A DNA stretch of 64,000 bases from Acidimicrobiales bacterium (GCA_041394245.1 JAWKIR010000002.1:2604001-2668000); one strand, 5' to 3'. Shown: positions 8,530 through 17,450, counted from the stretch's first letter. Made by a program: numbers and translations. The notes: a model not told the origin generated them from the sequence alone.

Positions 8530-9345
8530 TCATTCGAGCACGTCGGGCTCGTCGCGGATGAGCTGACGGGCGATGCCGTCGAAGTAGAGGTCGGCGCCGC
8601 GTTCCATCAGCGAGACCTTCATGCCGGCGACGAGACCGGGGGCGAGGGGAAGGGCTGTGCCACCGGCGCGCTGCACGTCGAAGGACATGCGACAGGCGCG
8701 GTCGATGCTGGCGGCGCGATAGGTCGCCTGTTCGAGGGTGGCGCCGGTGACGATGACGCCGTGGCTGGCGAGGATGACGATGCTGGCATCGCCGATGCGT
8801 TCGGCCAGATCGGTGCCGAGTTCGGCGGAGTCGATCTCGCCGGTGTATTCGGCCACGAGTCCGAGATCGCCGTCGAACATGCTCGCGGTCTGGTGGACCA
8901 GCTCGGGCAGCACCCCCATCGCGGCGAGAACACAGACGTGGTACGGATGGTTGTGAATGACGACCCGCGCATCGGGACGGACACGATGCAGCTCGGTGTG
9001 GATGTGGATCGCCGGGGTGACATCCCACTTCCCGCTGACCACGTGGCCGTCCTCGTCGACCTCGCAGATGTCGCTCGCGGCGATCTCTCGCCACCAGAGC
9101 CCCCACGGATTGACCAGCATCGTGTCGGTGCCCTCACGCTGCCAGGTGATGTGGCCGTTGAGGTTCTCGGCGAAGCCCTCCCGGGCCAGCCAGCGGAAGG
9201 CGATCGCCAGCTTCTGTTCGTCGGTCAGGTCGCGCCCGATCCCGGGGCTGATGCTCGGCGACCAGACGGCGTAGCCGCCCTCGCGGTCGGCCGGTGCCGA
9301 GGCCGAGGCGGTACTGTCGTCATCACGGGTGACAGAAGATGGCAT
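8530..9345 (-). CDS. class II aldolase/adducin-family protein
   Basis: The 271-residue protein has the class II aldolase/adducin fold. Zinc-binding histidines appear in ARVVIHNHPYHVCV and VILASHGVIV, and the substrate loop in GFAENLNGHITWQ. Many relatives are decarboxylases or retro-aldolases in sugar or aromatic catabolism. The proposed ATG at 9345 sits inside a 17-bp dyad that may be an operator. If that dyad is bound by protein, the next start could be used instead. It is divergent from the FadR-type regulator gene, 65 bases away. Confidence 0.88.
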   Translation of the reverse strand: MPSSVTRDDDSTASASAPADREGGYAVWSPSISPGIGRDLTDEQKLAIAFRWLAREGFAENLNGHITWQREGTDTMLVNPWGLWWREIAASDICEVDEDGHVVSGKWDVTPAIHIHTELHRVRPDARVVIHNHPYHVCVLAAMGVLPELVHQTASMFDGDLGLVAEYTGEIDSAELGTDLAERIGDASIVILASHGVIVTGATLEQATYRAASIDRACRMSFDVQRAGGTALPLAPGLVAGMKVSLMERGADLYFDGIARQLIRDEPDVLE

Positions 9346-9350
9346 CTTCT
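9334..9350. promoter_or_regulatory. inverted repeat, candidate operator between aldolase and FadR-type genes
   Basis: AGAAGAT-GGC-ATCTTCT gives perfect 7-bp arms around a 3-bp spacer. It covers the proposed aldolase start and lies 61 bases upstream of the regulator start. FadR-subfamily regulators usually bind short palindromes beside their own gene, so local control is the likely role. This is inference from position and symmetry. Confidence 0.45.
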
Positions 9351-9410
9351 ATATGATTTGCCTTCGGCGGTGGACCTGTCAACCCGGACCGGACGAACCC
9401 AAAGGTGTAC

Positions 9411-10271
9411 ATGAACAGCAAAGACCCCGGGGCGGCGGCCGGGACGGCCTCAGGATCGGATCCGTTGCTCGCCGTTCCGTCGATCCGTGGGCCACGGGCG
9501 GCCGACGGACGGTACCGGGCACCCCATGTGGCGGATCTCGTCGTGGGCGAGCTGCGGCGGCGTATTCTCGACGGTGAGCTGCGAGATGGCGACGAGCTCC
9601 CGCGTCAGGAGGACCTCCTCCAGGAGTTCGGTGTCTCGAAGCCGTCGATGCGCGAGGCGCTGCGCATCCTCGAGTCCGAGGGGCTGCTGTCGGTGCGGCG
9701 CGGCAAGGTCGGCGGAGCGGTGGTGCACCGGCCCGACGAACAGAACGCGGCCTACACGCTCGGCACGGTCCTGCGCACGATGGGAGTGCCGGTCGACGAC
9801 GTGTCGATGGCGTTGAATCTGCTCGAACCACAGTGTGTGGCGCTCTGCGCGAGTCGGCCGGATCGAGCCGAGACCGTCGTGCCCCGCCTTCGCGAGGTGC
9901 ACGAGGCCGCGGCCGCGTGCATCGACGACATGCGCCAGTTCACGCTGGCCTCGCGCAAGTTCCACGAGGAGATCGTCAACCTCTGCGGGAGCCCGACCAT
10001 GACACTGCTGGTCGGCGCGCTCGAGGCGGTCTGGTCGGCCCATGCCGACGCGTGGGCGGAGCTCCAGGTCGTCGATGGCGACAAGCCCGAGATCGACTAT
10101 CGCCATCAGGGCCTCGACGACCATGCCCGCCTGCTCGACCTCATCGAGGCCGGCGATGTCGGCGGTGCCGTGGCCGAGGCACATCGGCATCTGGCCTGGT
10201 CACCGGTCTACACGATCGACGAGACGCGCTCCGTGTTCCCCCGCGTCGTGTCGGATCGGGCGCAATCGTGA
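9411..10271 (+). CDS. FadR-subfamily GntR transcriptional regulator
   Basis: The 286-residue protein has an N-terminal winged helix (about 38-105) with the GntR signature LPRQEDLLQEFGVSKPSMRE and ALRILESEGLLSVRRGKVGG. The C-terminal FCD-type all-helical domain shows the metal/ligand histidines in ASRKFHEEIVNLCG and AHRHLAWSP. FCD regulators respond to small carboxylates or acyl compounds. I choose the ATG at 9411 because AAAGG precedes it; an in-frame GTG lies two codons upstream. The stop overlaps the GTG of the PhyH gene, so regulator and dioxygenase are coupled. Confidence 0.9.
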   Translation: MNSKDPGAAAGTASGSDPLLAVPSIRGPRAADGRYRAPHVADLVVGELRRRILDGELRDGDELPRQEDLLQEFGVSKPSMREALRILESEGLLSVRRGKVGGAVVHRPDEQNAAYTLGTVLRTMGVPVDDVSMALNLLEPQCVALCASRPDRAETVVPRLREVHEAAAACIDDMRQFTLASRKFHEEIVNLCGSPTMTLLVGALEAVWSAHADAWAELQVVDGDKPEIDYRHQGLDDHARLLDLIEAGDVGGAVAEAHRHLAWSPVYTIDETRSVFPRVVSDRAQS

Positions 10272-11086
10272 GCTCCTCGGCGACCACAGATGTGGCTGCG
10301 ATCGCCGAGCGAATCACCGATCAGGGGTGGGCCATCGTCCCCGACGTGATCGATGCCGACGCGGTGGCCGCGCTCAGCGCGACCGTCGACGCGACCATGG
10401 CCGCCGACGACACCCCGTTCGGCGTCAACACGTTTCTCGGTGAGCGCACTCGTCGGGTCTTCAACCTCCTGTCCCACGATCCCGCCTACGCGGCGGTGCC
10501 GACCGACCCCACCGTCTTGCCGATCGTCGAGGCGGTGCTCGACCACGAGTTGCTGCTGTCATCGCTCACGGCGATCGAGACCCATCCGGGTCAGGGGCCA
10601 CAACCGCTCCATGCCGACGACGGGTCGATCCCGCTGCCTCGGCCGCATCCGCCCCTCGCCGTGATCGCACTGTGGGCCCTGTCGGACTTCACCGAGGAGA
10701 ACGGCGCCACCCGCTTCGTTCCGGGAACGCATCTCGAGAGCCGCCGCCCCCGGCCCGGCGAAGAGGCCACAACCGTCTCCGCGGAGATGTCGGCCGGGAG
10801 CGTGCTGATCTACAACGGTTCGCTCTGGCACGGCGGTGGCGCCAACCTCTCCGAAGGGCGCCGCCAGTTCATCGTCTGCAACTATTGCGCCGGTTGGGTT
10901 CGCCAGGAGGAGAGTCAGCTGCTCGGGCTCGACCGCGACTATGTCGCCACCCTTCCGCCGCGGATGCGCCGGCTCGTCGGCTACGGGGTCTACAAGGGAC
11001 TCATCGGCCATGTGGCCGGAGACGATCCGGGCTCGTGGGTCGACGACGACGTCGAGACCGACCTCGTCTGGAAGCGGATGCGCTGA
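10268..11086 (+). CDS. phytanoyl-CoA dioxygenase (PhyH) family protein
   Basis: The 272-residue Fe(II)/2-oxoglutarate dioxygenase of the PhyH family starts at a GTG overlapping the previous stop (GTGA). The H-x-D motif is in PQPLHADDGS, the distal His in GSLWHGGGAN, and the 2-oxoglutarate Arg probably in SEGRRQFIV. Family enzymes hydroxylate acyl-CoAs, ectoine precursors or secondary metabolites. Placement between a FadR-type regulator and an acyl-CoA ligase favours an acyl or CoA-bound substrate. Confidence 0.88.
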   Translation: MSSSATTDVAAIAERITDQGWAIVPDVIDADAVAALSATVDATMAADDTPFGVNTFLGERTRRVFNLLSHDPAYAAVPTDPTVLPIVEAVLDHELLLSSLTAIETHPGQGPQPLHADDGSIPLPRPHPPLAVIALWALSDFTEENGATRFVPGTHLESRRPRPGEEATTVSAEMSAGSVLIYNGSLWHGGGANLSEGRRQFIVCNYCAGWVRQEESQLLGLDRDYVATLPPRMRRLVGYGVYKGLIGHVAGDDPGSWVDDDVETDLVWKRMR

Positions 11087-11098
11087 CCGTCGCGACGG

Positions 11099-12763
11099 TC
11101 AGCCGAAGCGCCGAGCGACGTCGTCGGCGATCTCGCCCTTGGCGATCTTGCCGCCGCTCGATCGGGGGAGTGCGTCGAGCACGACGAGTGCTTCGGGTCT
11201 GATCTCCTTCGACGTGCCACGCTCGGCGAGGTGTTGGAGCAGTTCCTCGAGCGTGAGCGTCTCGCCGTCGTGGAGTTCGACATAGACGCACACGCGCTCG
11301 CCGAACACCTCGTCGGGAATCGCCACCGCCGCGCTCAAACCGACGCGGGGGTGGGTGTTGACCTCGTCCTCCACCTGTGACGCGGAGATGTTCTTGCCGC
11401 CACGGATGATGAAGTCGGAGATGCGCCCGGTGACGGTGAGGTAGCCGTCGGCATCGATGGCGCACAGGTCGCCCATCAGCATCCAGCCGTCGGCGGTGAA
11501 CAGCTGGGCGTTGGCTTCGGCGTCGAGATAGCCGAGGCAGGTCGCCGGTCCGCGGCAGGCCGGCCGACCTTCGCCGGGCATTCCGAGTTCCTCCACCCCG
11601 TCGGCGTCGAACAGGCGGACGTGCATCTCGGGCACGATCCGACCCGCCGTCCGGAGCCGTTGTTCGAGCGTCTCGCCGAGGCGGGTGCCCGACAGCAGGC
11701 CGGTCTCGTTCGAGCCGTAGAACTGGAGCACGGTGCAGCCGCTGCGTCGCTCGAACTCGGCGGCGCGGTGTTCGGGCACGGCCTCGCCCCCGGTGAACAT
11801 CGAACGCAGCGAGCTCAGGTCGTGGGTGTCGAATCCCTGCTCGTTGAGCATCATCAGGAACTGGGTGCTGACACAGCCGAGGACGCTCACGCGGTGTTGC
11901 TCGATGAGATCGAGGGTGCGGGCGGCGTCGAACCCTCGGCTGATCACCGTCGGGGTGCCGAGCACGATCGGCGTGTAGTGCGCGGTCCAGAGCCCGAAGC
12001 CGAACGGCGCGGGAAGCAGCGACATGAGGATGTCGTCGGTTCCGATGTCGCCGTTGCGCGCCGCGACCTTGTGGAAGTAGAGCCAGCGGTTCTGGAAGTG
12101 GAGCACGCATTTCGGGAGGCCGGTCGTGCCCGATGTCGAGTTGATGAAGGAGAGGTCGTCGGGGCCGATGCGTCGATCGTCGAGATCGCCGGGATGCGGC
12201 GGTTCGACGGCGACACCGTTGACGGTGATGTCGCCATCGGGGTCGGCTTCGAAGACGGGGACCTCGATGTGGGCGTCGATCGTGATGCCGAGGCCCTCGA
12301 TCTCCGAGCGGAACGCCGACGCGGGAGCGCCGCCGTGTTCGGCGAGGGTCATCAGGATCGGGGCCTGGGTGAGACCGAGCAGGTGGGCGACCTCCCGGCT
12401 GTTGGCCCGCGCCCCGAGGCCGACCGTCACGATGCCGGCCTTCTCGAGCCCGAGGTAGGCGGCATGGACGGTCGCGGTGTCGGGGATGAGCACGCCGATG
12501 CGGGTGCCGGGTTCGATCCCGAGATCGACGATCGCGGCGGCGATCCGGTCGCTCGCCCGGTCGAGCGCGGACCAGCTGAGGGTGCCGTCGTCGGCGATGT
12601 AGGCCGCGTCGTCGGGTCGTTCTGCGGCGTGGCGGCGCAGGTGGTCGACGAGGGTCACGTCACCCCACCAGCCGTCGGCGCGGTAGGAACGGGCAGCGTC
12701 GGGATCGACCGCGTTGCGGAACTGTGGTTCGCCCTCGCGTGATCCGGTGAAAGATTGAATCAT
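11099..12763 (-). CDS. AMP-dependent acyl-CoA synthetase/ligase
   Basis: The 554-residue adenylate-forming enzyme activates a carboxylate to acyl-AMP and then acyl-CoA. The P-loop-like motif is FINSTSGTTGLPK, the A5 motif FYGSNETG, the A8 hinge RISDFIIRGGKNIS, and the catalytic C-terminal Lys lies in SGGKIAKGEI. It resembles long-chain, benzoate or cyclohexanecarboxylate CoA ligases. The N-terminal motif GWWGDVTLVDHLRRHA is common in 2,3-dihydroxybenzoate-AMP and cyclohexanecarboxylate ligase relatives. It is convergent with PhyH. Upstream lies a 14-bp dyad at the start codon. Confidence 0.92.
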   Translation of the reverse strand: MIQSFTGSREGEPQFRNAVDPDAARSYRADGWWGDVTLVDHLRRHAAERPDDAAYIADDGTLSWSALDRASDRIAAAIVDLGIEPGTRIGVLIPDTATVHAAYLGLEKAGIVTVGLGARANSREVAHLLGLTQAPILMTLAEHGGAPASAFRSEIEGLGITIDAHIEVPVFEADPDGDITVNGVAVEPPHPGDLDDRRIGPDDLSFINSTSGTTGLPKCVLHFQNRWLYFHKVAARNGDIGTDDILMSLLPAPFGFGLWTAHYTPIVLGTPTVISRGFDAARTLDLIEQHRVSVLGCVSTQFLMMLNEQGFDTHDLSSLRSMFTGGEAVPEHRAAEFERRSGCTVLQFYGSNETGLLSGTRLGETLEQRLRTAGRIVPEMHVRLFDADGVEELGMPGEGRPACRGPATCLGYLDAEANAQLFTADGWMLMGDLCAIDADGYLTVTGRISDFIIRGGKNISASQVEDEVNTHPRVGLSAAVAIPDEVFGERVCVYVELHDGETLTLEELLQHLAERGTSKEIRPEALVVLDALPRSSGGKIAKGEIADDVARRFG

Positions 12764-12772
12764 TCAGATGAT
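12759..12772. promoter_or_regulatory. short inverted repeat at the acyl-CoA ligase start
   Basis: ATCAT-TCAG-ATGAT is a perfect 5-bp dyad directly over and upstream of the ligase start codon. It could be an operator for a local regulator. It does not match the 9334-9350 dyad closely, so control by the same protein is not shown. Confidence 0.25.
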
Positions 12773-12851
12773 ACTTGCACGGGGTTGGGGTGAAGGAAAG
12801 ACTGCCGAGCGGTGCCGTGGCCCCGCCGACCCACCCGCTCGTGAACGGTCG

Positions 12852-13604
12852 TCACACCAGTCGTTCGGGGAGCGAGGCGAACACCTCGGCATCGTGACCC
12901 GGGATGAGCGTGGCCCCGGCCGTTCGCAACGAGCGCAGGAGCTGGATGCTCTCGGCCTGGCGCTCGGCGTCGTGCCCGATCGGCGGGAGCGGGGCGCCGT
13001 CGAGCGTCTCGGCGAAGTAGGCGCAGTCGGCGCACAGCACGATTTCCCGATCGGCCAGCCGGACACGTAGCGACTGATGGCCCGGGGTGTGTCCCGGGGT
13101 CGGGATGCAGACGACGCGCCCGTCGCCGAACACGTCGTGTTCGCCGTCGAGCGTCACGATGTCGTGGCCGAGGTCGTAGTCGGTCGGGTTGAACGTGTTG
13201 GCGGCTGCGAGGTCGGGGTCGAGGCCCGCGGCCCACTCGTCGCGTTGCACCAACACCCTGGCGTTCGGGAGCTGGGCGAGCCCGCCGGCATGGTCGAAGT
13301 GCAGGTGCGACAGGATCACGATGTTGATGTCGTCCGGGTCGACGTCGCGCTCGCGGAGCCGGCTGGCCACCATGTCGTGCGCGCCCACGCCGAGTCCGAA
13401 GAACAGCTCGACGACCTCGCGGGCCGGGCCGGGCGTGGTGAGATCGGTGTGCATCGCACAGTCGAACAGGGCGAGATCGTCGCCGTGGCGGATCAGCCAC
13501 GCCGGCACCGGAAGCTCCACTGCGGAGTCGTCGGCGCCGGTCTCGAACATCGAGCGGCCGGCGGTGAGGGTGCCGCACGACAGCGGCTCGATGGTCATGT
13601 CCAT
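12852..13604 (-). CDS. metallo-beta-lactamase-fold hydrolase, lactonase-like
   Basis: The 250-residue protein has the MBL metal motif HLHFDHAGG, a following His in IPTPGHTPGHQS, an Asp in VLCADCAYF and a last His in LIPGHDAE. The order and spacing resemble N-acyl homoserine lactonases (AttM/AiiA type). The substrate is open. The start at 13604 is chosen because upstream in-frame residues are low-complexity shadow of the divergent DUF1905 gene. Confidence 0.85.
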   Translation of the reverse strand: MDMTIEPLSCGTLTAGRSMFETGADDSAVELPVPAWLIRHGDDLALFDCAMHTDLTTPGPAREVVELFFGLGVGAHDMVASRLRERDVDPDDINIVILSHLHFDHAGGLAQLPNARVLVQRDEWAAGLDPDLAAANTFNPTDYDLGHDIVTLDGEHDVFGDGRVVCIPTPGHTPGHQSLRVRLADREIVLCADCAYFAETLDGAPLPPIGHDAERQAESIQLLRSLRTAGATLIPGHDAEVFASLPERLV

Positions 13605-13623
13605 GCCCACTACCGTCGCACGG

Positions 13624-13929
13624 ATGGACGCCACGTTCGACTTCGAGGCTGAGCTCTTCGAATGGGACGCCCGCGACGACTCGTCGTGGGTGTTCGCCAC
13701 CGTGCCGGCCGACATCTCCGAGGACGTGCGCGACATGGGGCTGCCCCGCAAGGGTTTCGGCTCCGTGCGGGTCAGGGTCCGCCTCGGCACGAGCGAGTGG
13801 CGCACGTCGATCTTCCCGGACTCGAAGTCGGGGTGCTACGTCCTGCCGGTCAAGAAGGCAGTGCGGACGAAGGAGATGGTCGGCATCGGCGACATCGTCG
13901 ATGTCGAGATCGACATTGCTCCTGAGTGA
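13624..13929 (+). CDS. DUF1905-domain protein
   Basis: The 101-residue protein is a single DUF1905 beta-barrel domain. It begins DATFDFEAELFEWDARD, continues with SSWVFATVPADISEDVRDM, and ends with the typical LPVKKAVRTKEMVGIGDIV segment. The molecular role of the family is not established. It is transcribed away from the lactonase-like gene, with 19 bases between the two starts. Confidence 0.82.
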   Translation: MDATFDFEAELFEWDARDDSSWVFATVPADISEDVRDMGLPRKGFGSVRVRVRLGTSEWRTSIFPDSKSGCYVLPVKKAVRTKEMVGIGDIVDVEIDIAPE

Positions 13930-13963
13930 GCGAGCCCCCGAGCGATCGGCGTCGGGATCGGGG

Positions 13964-15262
13964 TCAGGCGGGCCACCGCTGGCCGGCTTCTTCGAGCTCG
14001 GCGCGAAAGTCCGGATGCGCGATCGCGGCGAGGGCACGGGCCCGCTCCCGCACCGTCTTCCCGGCGAGCTCGGCGACGCCGAATTCGGTGATGACCACGT
14101 CGACCTGGTGGCGAGGAGTGGTCACGATGCTGCCTGCCGCCGCCATGCCGGCGATGCGCGAGATGACGACGCCGTCGCGCGTCGTCGTCGACGGCAGGCA
14201 GATCAGGGAACGGTCGCTCAGCTCCAACCCGGCGCCGGCGATGAAGTCCTCGTGGCCGCCGATGCCGGAGAACTGGGCGCCGCCGATCGTGTCGGCGATC
14301 ACCTGGCCGGCGAGGTCGATGCTCATGGCGCCGTTGATCGTGATCATCTCTCGATTGCGGCTGATGCTCTCCGGTGAGTTGACGATGTCGACCGGCAGGA
14401 AGCGGACCGCGTCGTTGCCGTCGAGCCACTCGTAGAGCTCGGGGGCGCCGGCCGCGAAGGTGGTGACGGCGAACCCGTCGAACTCGCCCTTGTGGTCGTT
14501 GGTGACCTTGCCCGCCTTGCACAGGCGCATGAGGCCGGTGGTGAACATCTCGGAATGGATGCCGTAGCCGCCGCCGGACCCCTCGGCGAGGAGGGTGGCG
14601 ACCGTGTTGGGGATCCCGCCGATGCCGGTCTGGAGCGTGGCGCCGTCGGGCACGAAGTCGGCCGCGTAGGCGGCGATCGCCTGCTCGACCTCGGTGGCCG
14701 GCGCGTCGGCCAGCTCGAACGGGGTGGCGTCGCCCTCGATGACCAGGTCGACGTCGTCGACGTGCAGCGCATGGCGGTGCTCCGGGGGAAGCCCGATGGT
14801 GCGGGGGAAGTGGGGGCTCGTCTCGACGATGCACAGGCGGGCGGGATCGGCGGCCGCCCGTTTCAACTCCTCCACCGACGCACCGGCGTGGAGCGAGAGG
14901 CTCATCCAGCCGTCGCCGTCGGGCGGGGTGGCGGCGGTGGCCATGACCCGGGGGGCGATCTGCTCGAGCGTGGGCGCGAACCGTCGGAAGTCGGCGGGCA
15001 CGAAGTCGACCTTCGCGCCGGCCGCGATCAGGAAGCGCTCGGCCGGCCCGAAGAAGCCACTCTGCAGCGCCACGTTGGCGCGGGTGAACAGCTCGTAGAG
15101 GTCGGGGAGTAGGGCCCCGAACACGAGGAGATCGTCCCAGTCGTCCCTCGTCCCGAGGGCGTGGAGGAACTGCCCCGGCACGCCGGGCCCGAGCGGCACC
15201 GCGAGCGTGTCGGTCGGACGGATCACGTCGATGGCGGCGGCGGGCGAGAGCGTCTTCGTCAT
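13964..15262 (-). CDS. acetyl-CoA hydrolase/transferase-family CoA-transferase
   Basis: The 432-residue protein matches the acetyl-CoA hydrolase/4-hydroxybutyrate CoA-transferase family. Conserved pieces are LQTGIGGIPNTVA, the catalytic-Glu region GIHSEMFTTGLM and the C-terminal HQVDVVITEFGVAELAGKT. Family members move CoA between acetyl-CoA and short acids. With the acyl-CoA ligase nearby it fits a catabolic acyl-CoA route. The start at 15262 gives the normal N-terminus; longer in-frame versions read into the tRNA region. Confidence 0.9.
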   Translation of the reverse strand: MTKTLSPAAAIDVIRPTDTLAVPLGPGVPGQFLHALGTRDDWDDLLVFGALLPDLYELFTRANVALQSGFFGPAERFLIAAGAKVDFVPADFRRFAPTLEQIAPRVMATAATPPDGDGWMSLSLHAGASVEELKRAAADPARLCIVETSPHFPRTIGLPPEHRHALHVDDVDLVIEGDATPFELADAPATEVEQAIAAYAADFVPDGATLQTGIGGIPNTVATLLAEGSGGGYGIHSEMFTTGLMRLCKAGKVTNDHKGEFDGFAVTTFAAGAPELYEWLDGNDAVRFLPVDIVNSPESISRNREMITINGAMSIDLAGQVIADTIGGAQFSGIGGHEDFIAGAGLELSDRSLICLPSTTTRDGVVISRIAGMAAAGSIVTTPRHQVDVVITEFGVAELAGKTVRERARALAAIAHPDFRAELEEAGQRWPA

Positions 15263-15323
15263 GTGACAGCAGTATCCCAACCGTGGGGTGGTCGGGAGGG
15301 GCTTTGGCCCCTTTCGGCGGAGG

Positions 15324-15352
15324 TTGTCGCGCGTCGGGGTGGCCGGTAGCTT
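15324..15352 (+). promoter_or_regulatory. candidate promoter of the initiator tRNA
   Basis: TTGTCG and TAGCTT are separated by 17 bases and lie 8 bases before the first tRNA base. This is the arrangement expected for a housekeeping sigma promoter with transcription starting close to the mature 5' end. The -10 match is weak. Confidence 0.4.
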
Positions 15353-15359
15353 CGTCAGT

Positions 15360-15436
<77 letters not shown>

Positions 15437-15440
15437 CCCG

Positions 15441-15473
15441 AAATGCCCGGAAACAAACGGTTTCCGGGCATTT
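15441..15473 (+). terminator. hairpin terminator after the initiator tRNA
   Basis: Perfect 14-bp arms (15441-15454 and 15460-15473) enclose a 5-base loop and are followed by TCTCGTTG. The hairpin begins four bases after the CCA end, so it lies inside segment A. Transcription termination of the tRNA is thus provided by the integrated element. Confidence 0.75.
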
Positions 15474-15565
15474 CTCGTTGTCGAGCTGAGTGTTCGATCT
15501 ACCGGGGTGTCTACCGGTGGAAGCCGCGATCGCTGTGTTTGCTGGGTTGGTGTCGGTGGATGGAT

Positions 15566-16693
15566 CTACCGGCTGGCGTCGATGAGGTCGGCGAACTGGG
15601 CGGCGGCTGCGGCGCCCATGCCGGGGAGCAGGTGTTGGTAGGTGTGCATTGTGAAGCCGGGGTGGGCGTGGCCGAGGCGTTCGGAGACGACCTTGATTGG
15701 GACGCCGGCGGCGACGAGGAGCGAGGCGTGCGTGTGTCGAAGATCGTGAAATCTGATTCGGGGAAGTCCAGCCTCGACGCTCGAGCGGGTGAAGAGCTGC
15801 GAGAACGATTCGGGCGACGGTGCCCGGTGGCGGGTGTTCAGGAACATGGGAGTGTCTGGCTCGATGGCTGCGCCCTCCTGGGTCAGCCGTTGTCTCCACT
15901 GGGCGAGGACTTGCGTGGTGTTGGTGTCGAGGTCGATGGATCGGCGGCTCGTTCGCGTTTTGACGGGCGCTTCGACCGTGCGCCCTGCGGCGACCTGCCT
16001 GGTCCGGCTGATCGACAGGCTCGCATTGGCTGTGTCGAAATCGCGCCATTGGAGCCCGGCGAGTTCGCCGCGGCGGATACCGGTGTAGGCAGTCAGGTGC
16101 AGGGCCGTGTAGAGCCGCTTTTCGGCCACGTGAGCGAGGAATGCGGCGAGTTGATTCGCGTCCCAGATTGCGGGGACGGTCGAGCGTCGGCCTGGTCGTG
16201 GTGGCCGGGCATGGGTGGCGGGGTTGGTGTCGATGAGGCGTCGGTCGACGGCGAGGTCGAGTGCGTTGGAGATGGTTCGGTGGATCTCCAACACGGTCTT
16301 GGCGGCGAGGCCTTCCTTGCGTCGTCCGCCGTGGCGAAGAAGGTGCTGGGAGAGGGCGTCAAGGTCTTCGGGTCGGATCTGGTCGAGCGGGATGTCTCCG
16401 ATGCGTGGTGCGATGTTCTTGTCGATCATCCACTGGTAGCGGGACCTGGTCGCGTGGGACAGGAGCGGCTTGGAGTCGATCCAGGTCGTGGCCATGAACT
16501 GGCTGAGGGTTCCGGGCCGGCGGCGCGGTGGGCGGGCTTGGTCAACCCGGACCTTGATGGCCTCGGCAGCGGATCGGGAGATACCAGCTGGATGCCAGCT
16601 GCGCCGCTCGGTGCCGGTGAGTGGGTCGCGGCCTTTGTAGTCGACGACGTAGAAGTTCTGGTGCGTTGCACGATGTAGGACATCGGCATCCAT
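15566..16693 (-). CDS. int: tyrosine site-specific integrase, intact
   Basis: The 375-residue protein has an N-terminal arm-binding region (FYVVDYKGRDPLTGTERRSW), a SAM-like core-binding domain (about 60-150) and a complete catalytic domain. The catalytic residues are in TGIRRGELAGL (Arg), FHDLRHTHASL (His-x-x-Arg), SERLGHAHPG (His) and MHTYQHLLPGM (Tyr). It lies 129 bases from the tRNA end and should catalyse recombination at the 48-bp core. Its C-terminus differs from the integrase fragments at 41921 and 58787, so at least two integrase lineages have used this site. No excisionase gene is recognised. Confidence 0.93.
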   Translation of the reverse strand: MDADVLHRATHQNFYVVDYKGRDPLTGTERRSWHPAGISRSAAEAIKVRVDQARPPRRRPGTLSQFMATTWIDSKPLLSHATRSRYQWMIDKNIAPRIGDIPLDQIRPEDLDALSQHLLRHGGRRKEGLAAKTVLEIHRTISNALDLAVDRRLIDTNPATHARPPRPGRRSTVPAIWDANQLAAFLAHVAEKRLYTALHLTAYTGIRRGELAGLQWRDFDTANASLSISRTRQVAAGRTVEAPVKTRTSRRSIDLDTNTTQVLAQWRQRLTQEGAAIEPDTPMFLNTRHRAPSPESFSQLFTRSSVEAGLPRIRFHDLRHTHASLLVAAGVPIKVVSERLGHAHPGFTMHTYQHLLPGMGAAAAAQFADLIDASR

Positions 16694-16758
16694 CGGCTCT
16701 TCGGGTCATCAACCCGACGGGCTATGGGTGACCGGCTGCCTTGTGAGCTGCAGCGCAG

Positions 16759-17379
16759 CTACCTGGTGGCGGAGCGCTGACCTGACTGTTCGTCGAGCCC
16801 GCGCGCGAGGTGGTCGAAGGCACCACTGATGATCTGGGGCAGGGGGCTCGTTTGTCCGCGGTGGAGCCAGTGTTGGAGTGAGGCTCGCATGGCGGCGAGT
16901 GCTGCGGCGGCGAGCAGCCTTGGATTGGGGTCGTCGAGGTTTGCCTGGGACCGTTGGGCGAGGGTGACTGCGAGCGTGTCTTCCCAGCCTGCTTGGAGTT
17001 GGAGGCTGCGGGCGTAGACCGATGGTGTGGTGGCCATGATGGTGAAGCGGCGGAGCAGCTCCTTGCGTTGCGATTCGTAGTCGGCGGCGACGATCGCGAA
17101 TGCTGCTCCGAGGGCCTGCCACGGGGGTTCGGTCGATGGCCGGTGGCCGAGTTCGGTGATGATCCGGTCGAGTCGTTGGCTGTAGTCGGCGAGGACGACG
17201 TCTTCTTTGGTCGAGAAGTAGGAGAAGAAGGTTCGCGGTGCGATGTCGACGGCCCGGGCGATGTCGTCGATGGTCGTGGCGTCGAACCCGTTGGTTTCGA
17301 ACAGGTCGATGGCTGCGGTCTCGATGGCGCGGCGGCGTTCGTTTCGTTTGCGTTCACGTAGTCCGAGCGTTTCTGGCAT
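16759..17379 (-). CDS. TetR-family transcriptional regulator
   Basis: The 206-residue protein has the TetR helix-turn-helix in its first 60 residues (FETNGFDATTIDDIARAVDI, then RTFFSYFSTKEDVVLADY) and a helical ligand-binding domain. It is divergent from the MMPL transporter gene, with 71 bases between the two starts and a clear dyad there. Repression of the transporter and of itself is the likely role. The start at 17379 gives the family's short N-terminal arm; longer in-frame versions cross the operator. Confidence 0.9.
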   Translation of the reverse strand: MPETLGLRERKRNERRRAIETAAIDLFETNGFDATTIDDIARAVDIAPRTFFSYFSTKEDVVLADYSQRLDRIITELGHRPSTEPPWQALGAAFAIVAADYESQRKELLRRFTIMATTPSVYARSLQLQAGWEDTLAVTLAQRSQANLDDPNPRLLAAAALAAMRASLQHWLHRGQTSPLPQIISGAFDHLARGLDEQSGQRSATR

Positions 17380-17410
17380 TGCAGCATCTTGACAGATCGG
17401 TACAGTAGGC

Positions 17411-17431
17411 GCAATATTGCAGTGAGTGCAA
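17411..17431. promoter_or_regulatory. TetR-type operator candidate
   Basis: Two overlapping dyads occur here: GCAATATTGC (17411-17420, perfect) and TTGCA-GTGAG-TGCAA (17417-17431). They lie between the divergent TetR and MMPL genes, where an autoregulatory operator is expected. Confidence 0.55.
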
Positions 17432-17450
17432 AAACTAACGGAGGTGTCTG

